A stretch of DNA of 64,000 bases from Aerococcus sanguinicola (GTDB lineage: Bacteria > Bacillota > Bacilli > Lactobacillales > Aerococcaceae): the NCBI RefSeq assembly GCF_001543145.1, contig NZ_CP014160.1:1612001-1676000 (forward strand), given 5' to 3'. Made by a program: the position numbers and the translations under genes. The notes beneath the pieces are model-generated. The model was not told where the DNA came from. It saw only the letters and a list, made by a program, of their open reading frames with translations, and did not search any database. Within the stretch, counting starts at the first letter, position 1, and each line of letters opens with the position of its first letter. This document shows positions 1 to 7,255 of this stretch, piece by piece.

Positions 1-2
1 TC

Positions 3-125
3 AACGCCCTCCCTGTGGCCTTGCTTGAGATGACTGATCCCAATGGCGTCATCAAGCGCCAGTTGCCTTTTGCCCTTATTATGATCGTGGTCCATATTGT
101 GCTCTTATATATTTGGGCCTTTTAA
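3..125 (+). CDS. DUF979 family membrane protein, C-terminal end (5' part outside window)
   Basis: An open frame enters at the left edge and ends at TAA 123-125, giving 40 residues that begin NALPVALLEMTD and finish with a hydrophobic segment (FALIMIVVHIVLLYIW). The VALLEMTDPNGVIK stretch and the closing transmembrane helix resemble the end of DUF979 membrane proteins, which often sit with DUF969 and pyroglutamyl peptidase genes in Gram-positive bacteria. The next gene here is pcp, 21 bp downstream, so the two are probably co-transcribed. The function of DUF979 proteins is not established; a peptide or amino acid transport role is only guessed from this neighbourhood. Confidence 0.6.
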   Translation, partial: NALPVALLEMTDPNGVIKRQLPFALIMIVVHIVLLYIWAF

Positions 126-146
126 TAAAAGAAAGGAGCTTTATCG

Positions 147-797
147 ATGAAAATTTTAGTTACAGCTTTTGATCCTTTTGGTGAAGATAAGATCAACCCG
201 GCCACTGAAGCCGTCAAAACACTTCCTGACCAAATTGCCGGAGCAGAAGTCATTAAGTTAGAAATTCCGACAGTCTTTGTGAAAAGTGCGGAGGTTGTGA
301 GCCAGGCCATCGCAGACCATCAACCTGACTATGTGGTCAATGTGGGCCAGGCAGGGGGACGCTATGCCTTAACCCCAGAACGGGTGGCTATTAACTGGGA
401 TGATGCCCGGATTGCGGATAACGAGGGCAAGCAACCCATCGACCAGCCTATCCAAGCGGACGGCCCAGCAGCCTACTTCTCCAGCCTCCCTATCAAAGCT
501 ATGGTAGCGGCTATTAAGGAAGCCCAACTGCCTGCAGAAGTCTCTAATACAGCCGGCACCTTCGTCTGCAACCACATCATGTACCAGACCCTCTACCTGA
601 TCGACAAGACTTATCCCGAAGTTAAGGGCGCCGGCTTCATCCATATCCCTTACCTTCCCGAACAAGTCGTGGACCGTCCCAACACCCCATCTATGGGCCT
701 CACCGACATCAGCCGAGGCCTAGAAGCCGCCATCTCAGCCATCGTCGCCTATGACGGCAAAGAAGACCTCCACAGCGTCGGAGGAAAAACGCATTAA
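147..797 (+). CDS. pcp: Pyroglutamyl-peptidase I (pyrrolidone-carboxylate peptidase)
   Basis: This cytosolic cysteine peptidase removes N-terminal pyroglutamate from peptides. The 216-residue product has the family length. It opens with the diagnostic [12 protein letters not shown], has the NVGQAGGR segment around the catalytic glutamate, the cysteine motif [10 protein letters not shown] near residue 143, and the histidine motif [12 protein letters not shown] near 167, so the Glu-Cys-His triad is complete. An AAAGGAG site lies just before the ATG. It follows the DUF979 gene by 21 bp, an arrangement common in lactic acid bacteria. A family A repeat starts 4 bp after the stop codon. Confidence 0.96.
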   Translation: MKILVTAFDPFGEDKINPATEAVKTLPDQIAGAEVIKLEIPTVFVKSAEVVSQAIADHQPDYVVNVGQAGGRYALTPERVAINWDDARIADNEGKQPIDQPIQADGPAAYFSSLPIKAMVAAIKEAQLPAEVSNTAGTFVCNHIMYQTLYLIDKTYPEVKGAGFIHIPYLPEQVVDRPNTPSMGLTDISRGLEAAISAIVAYDGKEDLHSVGGKTH

Positions 798-801
798 ATA
801 A

Positions 802-919
802 GGGTGAGAGCAGTTGCGCCTAGACTTGAATGACTGGAGCCCAATCGGAAAAGAGCGGCTTTAGCCGATCGTTCCGATTGGGTGAAGTCACTTCAAGTCT
901 GCAACTGCGAACCCGACTA
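802..919 (+). repeat. Family A structured repeat, unit 1 of the pcp array
   Basis: The unit begins GGGTGAGAG and ends CGAACCCGACTA. Inside, successive arms pair outward-in: CAGTTGC with GCAACTG, AGACTTGAA with TTCAAGTCT, CCCAATCGGAA with TTCCGATTGGG, and CGGCT with AGCCG at the tip. It begins 4 bp after the pcp stop codon and is followed in the same orientation by two more units with different arm sequences. Confidence 0.85.
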
Positions 920-921
920 TA

Positions 922-1037
922 GGGTGTGAGGGAGCGCGGGTAGAAGTGGACCGCTGGAGCAAAGCGACAGAGAAGACTGAAAGTCTTCGACGGCGCTTTG
1001 TGAAGAGGAGCCACTTCTGCGCGACCGAACCCGACTA
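922..1037 (+). repeat. Family A structured repeat, unit 2 of the pcp array
   Basis: Same ends (GGGTGTGAG ... CGAACCCGACTA) as unit 1 but different pairing arms: GCGCG with CGCGC, GAAGTGG with CCACTTC, CAAAGCG with CGCTTTG, and a tip GAAGACT with AGTCTTC. The change of sequence with retained pairing indicates that structure rather than sequence is kept. Confidence 0.85.
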
Positions 1038-1042
1038 GGAAA

Positions 1043-1158
1043 GGGTGAGAGGGCTGGCGGTTAGCTTTACTTCACTGGAGCAAGTCGCCAGAGCAGTCTG
1101 CAAGACTGCGGCGGAGACTTGCGAAGTGACAGGAAAGCTGCTAGCACGAACCCGACTA
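1043..1158 (+). repeat. Family A structured repeat, unit 3 of the pcp array
   Basis: Ends as in the other units. Arms are AGCTTT with AAAGCT, CACTTC-type flanks, GCAAGTC with GACTTGC, and a tip GCAGTC with GACTGC. Its core is nearly identical to the middle unit of the mecA locus (16696-16812). A truncated fourth unit (GGGTGCGGGGGCTGGCGGTTA) starts at 1161 and loses similarity after about 1181. Confidence 0.85.
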
Positions 1159-1286
1159 AAGGGTGCGGGGGCTGGCGGTTAAATTGACCAAGATCCAATT
1201 AAATGCTGTGATTGTGGGTCAATGATGACCAACATTCAAATAGAGCTTTCGATTGTGGGTTGACATACTGAATAAAACCATCCCCA

Positions 1287-1356
1287 AAAAGCGGTGGGAG
1301 TCCAAAGCCTATCCAGCGACTCTTCTCGATAGGCAGATAGGACTTCCATCGCTTTT
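1287..1356. terminator. Long bidirectional hairpin, probable Rho-independent terminator
   Basis: AAAAAGCG-TGG-AGTCC at 1287-1304 pairs with GGACTTCCATCGCTTTTT at 1339-1356, with a second arm CCTATC/GATAGG in the interior. The flanking A and T runs allow it to work in either direction. It separates the repeat array from the downstream promoter. Confidence 0.7.
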
Positions 1357-1361
1357 TAATA

Positions 1362-1389
1362 TTGAAACGTTTTCACAAACTGTTATAAT
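1362..1389 (+). promoter_or_regulatory. Strong sigma-A type promoter upstream of a small RNA or broken small gene
   Basis: TTGAAA at 1362-1367, 16 bp spacer, then an extended -10 element TGTTATAAT ending at 1389. Transcription would begin near 1396. No good open reading frame begins immediately downstream, so the transcript itself deserves attention. Confidence 0.75.
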
Positions 1390-1420
1390 GAATAGAGAAA
1401 GTTATTATAGAAAGGTCCTT

Positions 1421-1548
1421 GTTAGGAAGACAAAGCGGTTGCGCCTAACACCTGGGACTTTGTCTTAGCGATTGGCCTTCTCTTGTTGCTAGTGGTTGGG
1501 ACAGCCTTTCTTACCAAATACATGCGCCAGCCGGAAGATAAGGACTAG
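1421..1548 (+). pseudogene. Possible remnant of a small single-helix membrane peptide gene, with overlapping RNA pairings
   Basis: Downstream of the promoter, a frame open from 1426 to TAG 1546-1548 encodes ...TWDFVLAIGLLLLVVG and ends LTKYMRQPEDKD, a hydrophobic helix with a charged tail. There is no ATG, GTG or TTG before the helix in that frame, and TAG 1423-1425 closes it upstream. The same RNA holds two interleaved perfect pairings: GTTAGG (1421-1426) with CCTAAC (1444-1449), and AAGACAAAG (1427-1435) with CTTTGTCTT (1457-1465). These form either an H-type pseudoknot or two alternative hairpins. It could be a decayed small gene, a type I toxin-like peptide with an unusual start, or a structured RNA. 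I do not recognise it. Confidence 0.35.
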
Positions 1549-1631
1549 CTTTTCGCTTTCATCTCTGGGTAAAATTTTGTACACTTGACTTGAAGCTTGG
1601 GACGGTCAGATTCAATGAAAGGGGGCTTAGG

Positions 1632-2525
1632 GTGCTGAGTGCTTATTATCAATCTAAATTGGGAGTCATCCAACTGACTTATCAAGGGGACCACTTATAT
1701 GGGCTCAGCTTTGACGATGACCTGCCCCAGGATAGTCAACCGGCAGATAGCTGCCCTGAGCTGGAGGAAGTCTGCCAGGCCTTAGATGCTTATTTCGCCG
1801 GGCAAGCCGTCCAGCTAGCGCCTGAGAGCCTGGTTCTCCAGGGAACACCCTTCCAGGAGCGGGTTTGGGCCTTATTAAGGGAGATTCCCTATGGCCAGGT
1901 AACGACTTATGGCGACCTGGCTAAGACCTATGAAGTCCGTTACCAGACCTCCATGTCTGCCCAGGCAATCGGCGGCGCAGTGGGCCGCAATCCCATTGCC
2001 GTACTGGTCCCTTGCCACCGGGTGGTCTCGAGTCGGGGCCAGCTGACGGGTTATGCTTATGGTCCCCAGCGTAAGCAGGCCCTCTTAGAAGGGGAAGGTC
2101 TGACTTTCGATGACCGGGGGCAAGTCATTAATTTTTCGCCAATCAACTTAAAAAATAAAGGAGCTGAAGAAATGGAAAAAAAGGATAAATATTTGGTCAA
2201 GTATGACCGGTCGCGCGAATTAGATAGCTTCAAAGTCGAGGGCTTTCGCTACTATGACGGTTTGGATGTGATTGATGATCTGAAAGTGGGGACGTCGGTG
2301 GATCTCTTGGTAGAAGCGGATAATCCTTATGATTCAGATGCTGTCCAAGTGGCTTATAAGGGGTATCAGTTAGGCTATCTCCCGGCAGATAACAATCACT
2401 TCATTAGCCAGTTGCTTTATTTTGGCCATGGGAATATTTTAGAGGCACGAATTTTAAGCCTAAACTTTGACCAGGGCATAGAGCCTCTGATCACCATTCA
2501 AGTTCGTATCAAAGATAAACGTTAA
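1632..2525 (+). CDS. ogt: Methylated-DNA--cysteine S-methyltransferase fused in frame to a HIRAN domain
   Basis: Residues 1-180 are an O6-alkylguanine-DNA alkyltransferase, which repairs O6-methylguanine by suicidal transfer to its cysteine. The active-site motif PCHRV and the upstream TPFQERVWALLREIPYGQVTTYG segment are intact. Residues 181-297 form a HIRAN domain (SFKVEGFRYYDGLDV ... ADNPYDSDAVQV ... LGYLP), a DNA-end-binding module found in replication and repair proteins. I prefer GTG 1632 because AAAGGGGG lies 6 bp before it; the TTG at 1590 has no such site. The two domains are joined where a stop would be expected, and a perfect internal AAAGGAG site precedes an ATG at 2172, so a free HIRAN protein is probably also made. 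Confidence 0.85.
   Translation: MLSAYYQSKLGVIQLTYQGDHLYGLSFDDDLPQDSQPADSCPELEEVCQALDAYFAGQAVQLAPESLVLQGTPFQERVWALLREIPYGQVTTYGDLAKTYEVRYQTSMSAQAIGGAVGRNPIAVLVPCHRVVSSRGQLTGYAYGPQRKQALLEGEGLTFDDRGQVINFSPINLKNKGAEEMEKKDKYLVKYDRSRELDSFKVEGFRYYDGLDVIDDLKVGTSVDLLVEADNPYDSDAVQVAYKGYQLGYLPADNNHFISQLLYFGHGNILEARILSLNFDQGIEPLITIQVRIKDKR
2172..2525 (+). CDS. HIRAN-domain protein from an internal start (117 residues)
   Basis: An AAAGGAG Shine-Dalgarno sequence at 2157-2163 sits 8 bp before ATG 2172, in frame with the upstream alkyltransferase gene. The product starts MEKKDKYLVKYDRSRELDSF and is a complete HIRAN domain. The run of six A residues at 2150-2155 just upstream is critical: with seven, the alkyltransferase frame would read TTA AAA AAA TAA and stop immediately before this ribosome binding site. 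This is therefore best read as a gene that is, or recently was, separate. Confidence 0.5.
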   Translation: MEKKDKYLVKYDRSRELDSFKVEGFRYYDGLDVIDDLKVGTSVDLLVEADNPYDSDAVQVAYKGYQLGYLPADNNHFISQLLYFGHGNILEARILSLNFDQGIEPLITIQVRIKDKR

Positions 2526-2553
2526 AGCAGAATACAAAGGAGGATATTATATT

Positions 2554-3300
2554 ATGTTATTAGAAAATAAAGTTGCCTTAATTACGGGTGCCGGTTCTGG
2601 TTTTGGTCGGGCGACGGCCTTACTTTTCGCCAAGGAAGGGGCCAAAGTTGCTGCGGTCGATATTAATCGTGAAGCGGCTGAAGAAACCGTCAGTCAAATT
2701 GAAGCAGCAGGGGGCCAAGCCCTGGCTATCCAAGCTGATGTGGCTGACGAAGCGGCTGTCAAAGCCATGGTTGAAGAAACTGTTGAGGCCTACCAAAGCA
2801 TTGACATTCTCTTCAATAATGCGGGCATCTATGTTCCAGGCAATGTGGAAGAAACACCGCTCGATGCCTTCCAGAAGAGTTTGGCCATCAATGTTACAGC
2901 GGCTTTCCTAGCTTCTAAATTTGCTATGCCTTATCTCAAGGAAAACAAGGGGAATATCATTAATACGGCGTCCGCTGCCGGTCTGATCGGCTTCCCTGAT
3001 GCGGTCTCTTATGCCGCTACTAAGGGGGCAGTGGTGTCTATGACCCAGGCGATTGCCGTGGACTATGCCAGTGCGGGGATTCGCTGCAATGCCATTTGTC
3101 CAGGCACAGGTAAAACGGGGATGACTAATGAACTCTTGGAAGACCCTGACATTGCTCAAGGCTTCCTAGCACCTATCCCTATGCAACGCTTTGGGGAAGC
3201 GGAAGATGTGGCTAAGGCAGCTCTTTTCTTAGCTTCGGACCTTGGTTCTTATACGACGGGGCATGCCCTCCCTGTTGACGGCGGCTGGACCATGAGCTAA
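2554..3300 (+). CDS. Short-chain dehydrogenase/reductase (SDR family)
   Basis: This 248-residue cytosolic NAD(P)-dependent oxidoreductase has classical SDR features: TGAGSGFG cofactor loop near residue 12, an acidic residue at the end of beta-2 (AAVDINR) suggesting NAD preference, NNAG near residue 88, the catalytic Ser in NTASAAG, and YAATK near 155. The C-terminal ALPVDGGW is typical of FabG-like members. AGGAGG precedes the ATG. Substrate cannot be told from sequence. A terminator follows, so it closes a transcription unit. Confidence 0.9.
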   Translation: MLLENKVALITGAGSGFGRATALLFAKEGAKVAAVDINREAAEETVSQIEAAGGQALAIQADVADEAAVKAMVEETVEAYQSIDILFNNAGIYVPGNVEETPLDAFQKSLAINVTAAFLASKFAMPYLKENKGNIINTASAAGLIGFPDAVSYAATKGAVVSMTQAIAVDYASAGIRCNAICPGTGKTGMTNELLEDPDIAQGFLAPIPMQRFGEAEDVAKAALFLASDLGSYTTGHALPVDGGWTMS

Positions 3301-3327
3301 TCCACCAGGTTTAACTATAAAATTAGA

Positions 3328-3370
3328 AAGGACCTCCCTCATCTTCTTGTTTGATGAGGAAGGTCCTTTA
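3328..3370. terminator. Bidirectional terminator between the SDR gene and the ECF S-component gene
   Basis: AAAGGACCTCCCTCATC pairs with GATGAGGAAGGTCCTTT around a short loop. It lies between convergent genes and has A/T runs on both sides. Confidence 0.85.
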
Positions 3371-3372
3371 GT

Positions 3373-3873
3373 TTAGTCTTCTATAAAAGCTTGGAGGGCA
3401 GGTAGGCGAAGGCGACGGATGCTGCGGTTGAGGGGGATAGCTACGAGGATACCGAAGATATTTTGCAGGGAGTTGCCAGGAATGGATGGGATGGCTGCGG
3501 CCCAGTTATAGAGGATCCCTGTCCCAATGGCATAGCCGACCATCATCCAGATACTAGCTAGGATGAGCGCTGTCCAGTTGCCACCGGGTAATTTTTTCTT
3601 AGCTAAGTAGCCGGCAATATAACCTTGGAGGCCGTGGATGATAAAGGAAAAGATAATCCACTGGGGATAGCCGGAGATGAGGTCGATAAGGGCCCCGCTG
3701 GCTGCACCCACGATGCCGCCAGCTACTGGGCCAAGCAGGAGGGCAGAGGCATAGATGCCTGCATCACAGAGGGTAAAGATCCCGCTAGTGGCTGGAATAG
3801 GGATAACGACTAGGATCGATAGGGCAGTGGTGAGTGCCGTCAGAACGGCGATTAAGGGAAGCTTAGTTTTCAT
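3373..3873 (-). CDS. ECF transporter S component (substrate-specific subunit)
   Basis: This 166-residue integral membrane protein has about five to six hydrophobic helices and the ECF S-component pattern: an N-terminal LTALTTALSILVVIPIP helix, then a small-residue-rich GPVAGGIVGAASGALIDLISG segment and FIIHGLQGYIAGYLAKK. It would bind a vitamin or other micronutrient and deliver it to a shared ECF energy-coupling module, whose genes are not in the window. The substrate is not evident; no known riboswitch was recognised in its leader. The gene is solitary, on the opposite strand to its neighbours. Confidence 0.8.
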   Translation of the reverse strand: MKTKLPLIAVLTALTTALSILVVIPIPATSGIFTLCDAGIYASALLLGPVAGGIVGAASGALIDLISGYPQWIIFSFIIHGLQGYIAGYLAKKKLPGGNWTALILASIWMMVGYAIGTGILYNWAAAIPSIPGNSLQNIFGILVAIPLNRSIRRLRLPALQAFIED

Positions 3874-4130
3874 GCAAAGGACTCCTTTATCTTAATATTT
3901 CTTTAATCTTTAGTATAAGGAGTTTTGGGCTAAACTGCAAATTTTTGTGTAAGGGTTCACATGTTTGAACTTTAAGTCAAAGGGAGACTCGCCTTCAAAT
4001 AATAGGGACTAAGCGAAGCTTCTGCTGAGCCTTGGCAGTGGCCAGTGAAGTATTGGTAGATGCTTTCGTCTTCTAGCTTAGAAATGTTATAATAAAGAAA
4101 GTAAAAGCGAACAAGGAGCGACTAGAGACA

Positions 4131-5618
4131 ATGGAAAAAATTGCGATTATCGGTTTAGGGATTTCTGGCTCGGCTTGTTTGGCAGCCTACCAGCACTTGG
4201 CTCAGTCCCATGACTTTGACTTAGTTGTTTTTGACCGTGAGCCTTATTTGGGACGGGGGATCCCCTTCACGGAGTCTTATGAAGGGGCCCTGATGAATAC
4301 ACGAAATGCCGGTCTGACCTATGACCAAGCTTATCCCGGTGATTTTGAAACTTGGCTTAAGGTCAAGGATCCCGACCGCGACTGGCCTGAATATAGCTCC
4401 CGCTATCTCTTTGGCAGCTATTTAAGAGACCGGGTGGAGACGCTCTTGGAGAAGCTCCAGGCCCAGCTGGTGAAGGAGTATGTGGCTAAAGTCAACTTCG
4501 ACCAAGAGGCGGAGACTTGGTGTCTTGAGACCGAATCCGGCCAGGTCTATACGGGCTTCGACCGCATCCATCTTTGCTGTGGGGACTTGGGGACTAGTGA
4601 CTTCTATCGATTGGAAGGAACGCCCCGCTATCTCAACCAAGCCTATCCCCTAGAGGCTGACCGTTATCAGATGGATGAGGAAGGCTTGCGACGGGTGGCT
4701 GTGATTGGGACGAGCTTGTCCGCTATCGATGTGATTAAATATTTGGCCGACATTTGCCAGCCCAATCAAATTTTGGCCTTCTCCCGGGGCAATCAATTTC
4801 CGATTGTGAGCGGTAAGGAGGCCGAAGACCTGGCCTGGGCTTATCTCAGTGAGGAGAATTTTCAAGCAGCCCAGGAAGCGGAAGAGGGGTTGACCTACCA
4901 GCAGGTCGACCAGTGGATCCAGGCAGAATGCCAGAACATAGGCCTAGATTGGGCAGAATGCCAGGAAGTGAGTCTCAGCCAAGGCATTGAAGGGATCCGA
5001 CGTGCTCTGGATTGGACCAGCCAAGGAGCGCTTTTGGAGGCCTTGGCCACCCGGGTGACCCGTCTCCTCTTCCATTACTGGCAGTATCTGAGCCTAAGCG
5101 ACCGTCAGCAATTCGCGGACAAGTACGACAAGGTCTTTTCCCTGGCCAAGGGTAAGATGCCCCTGGATTCAGCTCAGCGCTTGTTAGACCTAGCCGATGA
5201 AGGCTGCCTCAGCTCCTGTTCGGGTGTTGAAGAAATTGTTTATGATAAGCAGACTGGGCTCTACTACCTGCTCGACCAGGAGGGCATGATTATTGAAGAA
5301 GTGGACTATATTGTCAATGCGACAGGGATCAATCTCGATTTAAGGCAAGCTTTACCCCAAGATAGCCTCCTCTATAACCTGCGTGACAAGGGCTGGTTGA
5401 ATCCTGATCCAGCCCAGGGAGTTAGCCTAGATGTCAACCGCTACCAGCTAATTTCGCCGCGCTTTGGCCGCTTAGACCATGTCCATCCCCACGGCCTCTT
5501 AATTGCTCCCTCGGTCTACCACAATAATTCAACGACCACCATCCAACGCTATGCCCAGGATGTGATCAACTGGCACTATTGCGGCCAAGACTACCGACAA
5601 TCAGGACTCTGGCCTTAG
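4131..5618 (+). CDS. FAD/NAD(P)-binding protein (NAD_binding_9 type)
   Basis: This 495-residue protein begins with a Rossmann dinucleotide-binding motif, IAIIGLGISGSACLAAY, followed by an acidic residue in VVFDREPYLGRGIPF. A second nucleotide-binding segment, VAVIGTSLSAIDVIKYL, occurs near residue 190, and a VNATGIN motif near 400. This matches FAD/NAD(P)-binding proteins resembling lysine/ornithine N-monooxygenases and HI0933-like proteins, whose reactions are mostly unknown. The next gene, a hexapeptide acetyltransferase, begins 9 bp after its stop, so the two are very likely co-transcribed. Reaction and substrate cannot be assigned. Confidence 0.75.
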   Translation: MEKIAIIGLGISGSACLAAYQHLAQSHDFDLVVFDREPYLGRGIPFTESYEGALMNTRNAGLTYDQAYPGDFETWLKVKDPDRDWPEYSSRYLFGSYLRDRVETLLEKLQAQLVKEYVAKVNFDQEAETWCLETESGQVYTGFDRIHLCCGDLGTSDFYRLEGTPRYLNQAYPLEADRYQMDEEGLRRVAVIGTSLSAIDVIKYLADICQPNQILAFSRGNQFPIVSGKEAEDLAWAYLSEENFQAAQEAEEGLTYQQVDQWIQAECQNIGLDWAECQEVSLSQGIEGIRRALDWTSQGALLEALATRVTRLLFHYWQYLSLSDRQQFADKYDKVFSLAKGKMPLDSAQRLLDLADEGCLSSCSGVEEIVYDKQTGLYYLLDQEGMIIEEVDYIVNATGINLDLRQALPQDSLLYNLRDKGWLNPDPAQGVSLDVNRYQLISPRFGRLDHVHPHGLLIAPSVYHNNSTTTIQRYAQDVINWHYCGQDYRQSGLWP

Positions 5619-5627
5619 GAGGTATAT

Positions 5628-6221
5628 ATGTTAAGTCACTATGAAAAAATGCGCGCCGGCCAATGGTACGACGCCAATTATGATCCGGATATCCTCGCCA
5701 AGCGAGAAGCAGCAAAAAGCAGGGCCCATCGTTTCAACCAGGTCGATCCTGCTGATCGCAAAGAAGCTGAGGCTGCCTTAGCTAAGCTGCTAGGGGACCT
5801 AAGTGAAGGCCTGGAAGTCATGGCACCGCTTTATGTGGACTACGGCGACAATATTCACTTCGGCAAGCACTGCTTTGTCAATCACGCCTGTTACTTTATG
5901 GATGGGGCCCGAATTGAATTCGGGGACCATGTCTTTATTGGCCCTTATTGTGGCTTCTATACGGCAGCCCATCCCCTGAGGGCAGAAGCCCGCAATGCCG
6001 GCTTGGAGCAAGCCCGACCTATTAAGGTTGGTTCTGACTGCTGGTTCGGGGCTAATGTCTCCGTGATGCCAGGCGTCAGTATCGGTTCGGGCTCTGTGAT
6101 TGGGGCCGGGTCGGTGGTTACCAAGGATATCCCAGAGAACTCTCTCGTCATGGGGGTCCCCGGCCGGGTGATTAAGACGATCGACCAGGACCAGGGCAAT
6201 TCATTTACAAATGAGCCTTAG
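5628..6221 (+). CDS. Maltose/galactoside-type O-acetyltransferase
   Basis: The 197-residue protein has the Maa/LacA layout: an N-terminal helical segment (MLSHYEKMRAGQWYDANYDP), then left-handed beta-helix hexapeptide repeats and the catalytic histidine in FYTAAHPL. The end GVSIGSGSVIGAGSVVTKDI is typical of acetyl-CoA binding. It would acetylate a hydroxyl of a sugar or similar acceptor in the cytosol. AGGAGG lies before the ATG, which follows the flavoprotein gene closely. Acceptor identity is unknown. Confidence 0.88.
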   Translation: MLSHYEKMRAGQWYDANYDPDILAKREAAKSRAHRFNQVDPADRKEAEAALAKLLGDLSEGLEVMAPLYVDYGDNIHFGKHCFVNHACYFMDGARIEFGDHVFIGPYCGFYTAAHPLRAEARNAGLEQARPIKVGSDCWFGANVSVMPGVSIGSGSVIGAGSVVTKDIPENSLVMGVPGRVIKTIDQDQGNSFTNEP

Positions 6222-6280
6222 AATGTTAGAGTTAAAAAGCGAGATCTTGAAAACGACAACAAAATAGTAAGGAGTTTGTC

Positions 6281-6745
6281 ATGCCAGCAATCCAGGAGAT
6301 TTTAAGCCAATTATTTAAAGAAATGAAGGTCCCTGTAGAATACCGGCCTTTAGATGATGGCCAGCACCTCTTTGCCTTAGCTTATCAGTTAGGGGAAGAC
6401 AAGGTCGTGCCTTGCCATATCATTGCCCGGGACTTTAACGAGGGAGAAGCCACTACGGACTTTCAAATTAACTACCGCCAGCTCTGCCAGGTGGAAGATT
6501 ACCAACAGACGGCCAAGGCCCTCGAAGTCATCAATGATTTGAACCGCGAAAGGAGCGGCTATTACAACCTGATCCTCTCGGGCGATGGGGAAATCTATAC
6601 GCGTTGCCTATCGCGGACCGGTGAGGACGTCCGGGTACTCTATGAGCTCATGACTTTGGGTGCTAGCGTTGCCCGGGACCTCTATCCGCGACTGGAGCAA
6701 GCCATCAATAATAAGACCGTCAAAGTCGCTGAACGATCCGAATAA
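6281..6745 (+). CDS. YbjN-like protein of unknown function
   Basis: This soluble 154-residue acidic protein has no signal peptide or membrane helix. It shows a two-layer pattern (QLFKEMKVPVEYRPLDDGQHLFALAYQL ... VINDLNRERSGYYNLILSGDGEIYTRC) that resembles YbjN/type III chaperone-like folds. The resemblance is by pattern only. AAGGAG precedes the ATG. The next gene, a MIP18-family protein, starts 15 bp downstream, suggesting co-expression, but no specific role can be inferred. Confidence 0.5.
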   Translation: MPAIQEILSQLFKEMKVPVEYRPLDDGQHLFALAYQLGEDKVVPCHIIARDFNEGEATTDFQINYRQLCQVEDYQQTAKALEVINDLNRERSGYYNLILSGDGEIYTRCLSRTGEDVRVLYELMTLGASVARDLYPRLEQAINNKTVKVAERSE

Positions 6746-6760
6746 AGAAAGGAAGTTTAT

Positions 6761-7120
6761 ATGAGTGAAGAAAATTTTACCGACCTTTCCAAATTTGAAG
6801 ACTTGAAACTTATGGACGAAGCCCTCTATGAGGAGTGCATCCAGGCCTTAGAGCAAGTCATTGACCCAGAACTTGGCATTGATATTGTTAACCTGGGTCT
6901 GATTTATGACTTGCTCTATGACGGGGAGGGCCATCTCCTGATTAAGATGACCCTAACCACTATGGGCTGTCCTCTCCAGGATGTGCTCATGGAATCGGCA
7001 GCCATTGCCCTGGATGATGTCGATGCGATTAAAGAAATGAAGATTGACTTGGTTTGGGTGCCTGCTTGGACAACCAAACGTCTTTCGCGTTACGCCCGCA
7101 TCGCTTTAGGGATCCGCTAA
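6761..7120 (+). CDS. MIP18/DUF59 family metal-sulfur cluster assembly protein
   Basis: This 119-residue protein has the family core VIDPELGIDIVNLGLIYD followed by TLTTMGCPLQDVL, which carries the conserved cysteine. A C-terminal VDLVWVPAWTTKRLSRYARIALG completes the SufT/PaaD-like domain. Such proteins help assemble or deliver Fe-S clusters to target proteins. No suf genes are visible nearby. AAAGGAAG precedes the ATG. Confidence 0.88.
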   Translation: MSEENFTDLSKFEDLKLMDEALYEECIQALEQVIDPELGIDIVNLGLIYDLLYDGEGHLLIKMTLTTMGCPLQDVLMESAAIALDDVDAIKEMKIDLVWVPAWTTKRLSRYARIALGIR

Positions 7121-7160
7121 TTGATTGAAGGAAGGGGCCGACTTGGAAGCTCCCTCGCTT

Positions 7161-7182
7161 GGTCCAGAAAAGCTGGACCGAT
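7161..7182. other. Small hairpin in the MIP18-ydcF gap
   Basis: TTGGTCCA pairs with TGGACCGA around a short loop (GAAAAGC). It has no T run on either side, so it is not a clear terminator; it may lie within a read-through transcript to ydcF. Confidence 0.35.
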
Positions 7183-7255
7183 GGAAAGCCTAGGGGAGGG
7201 CACTGTGAGGACTTAGGTCTCTTAAGGAATCACGACTAGGCTTGGAAAGGTGCAT

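Noticed and set aside
802..1180. CRISPR array
   Set aside because: Units of about 117 bp lack a constant short repeat with unrelated spacers; variation is confined to self-pairing arms, and no cas genes are present.
1253..1468. 71-residue open frame across the terminator and promoter
   Set aside because: It starts before a terminator hairpin and crosses a strong promoter, has no ribosome binding site and no recognisable protein features.
1388..1548. Programmed -1 frameshift joining the short upstream frame to the membrane peptide frame
   Set aside because: The interleaved pairings are suggestive, but no canonical slippery heptamer lies 5-9 nt upstream, and the second frame is closed by TAG 1423-1425 before them.
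3874..4130. Riboswitch upstream of the ECF S component (preQ1, THF, TPP)
   Set aside because: I compared by eye with conserved cores of preQ1, THF and TPP classes and found no match; the gap has only small, weak pairings.
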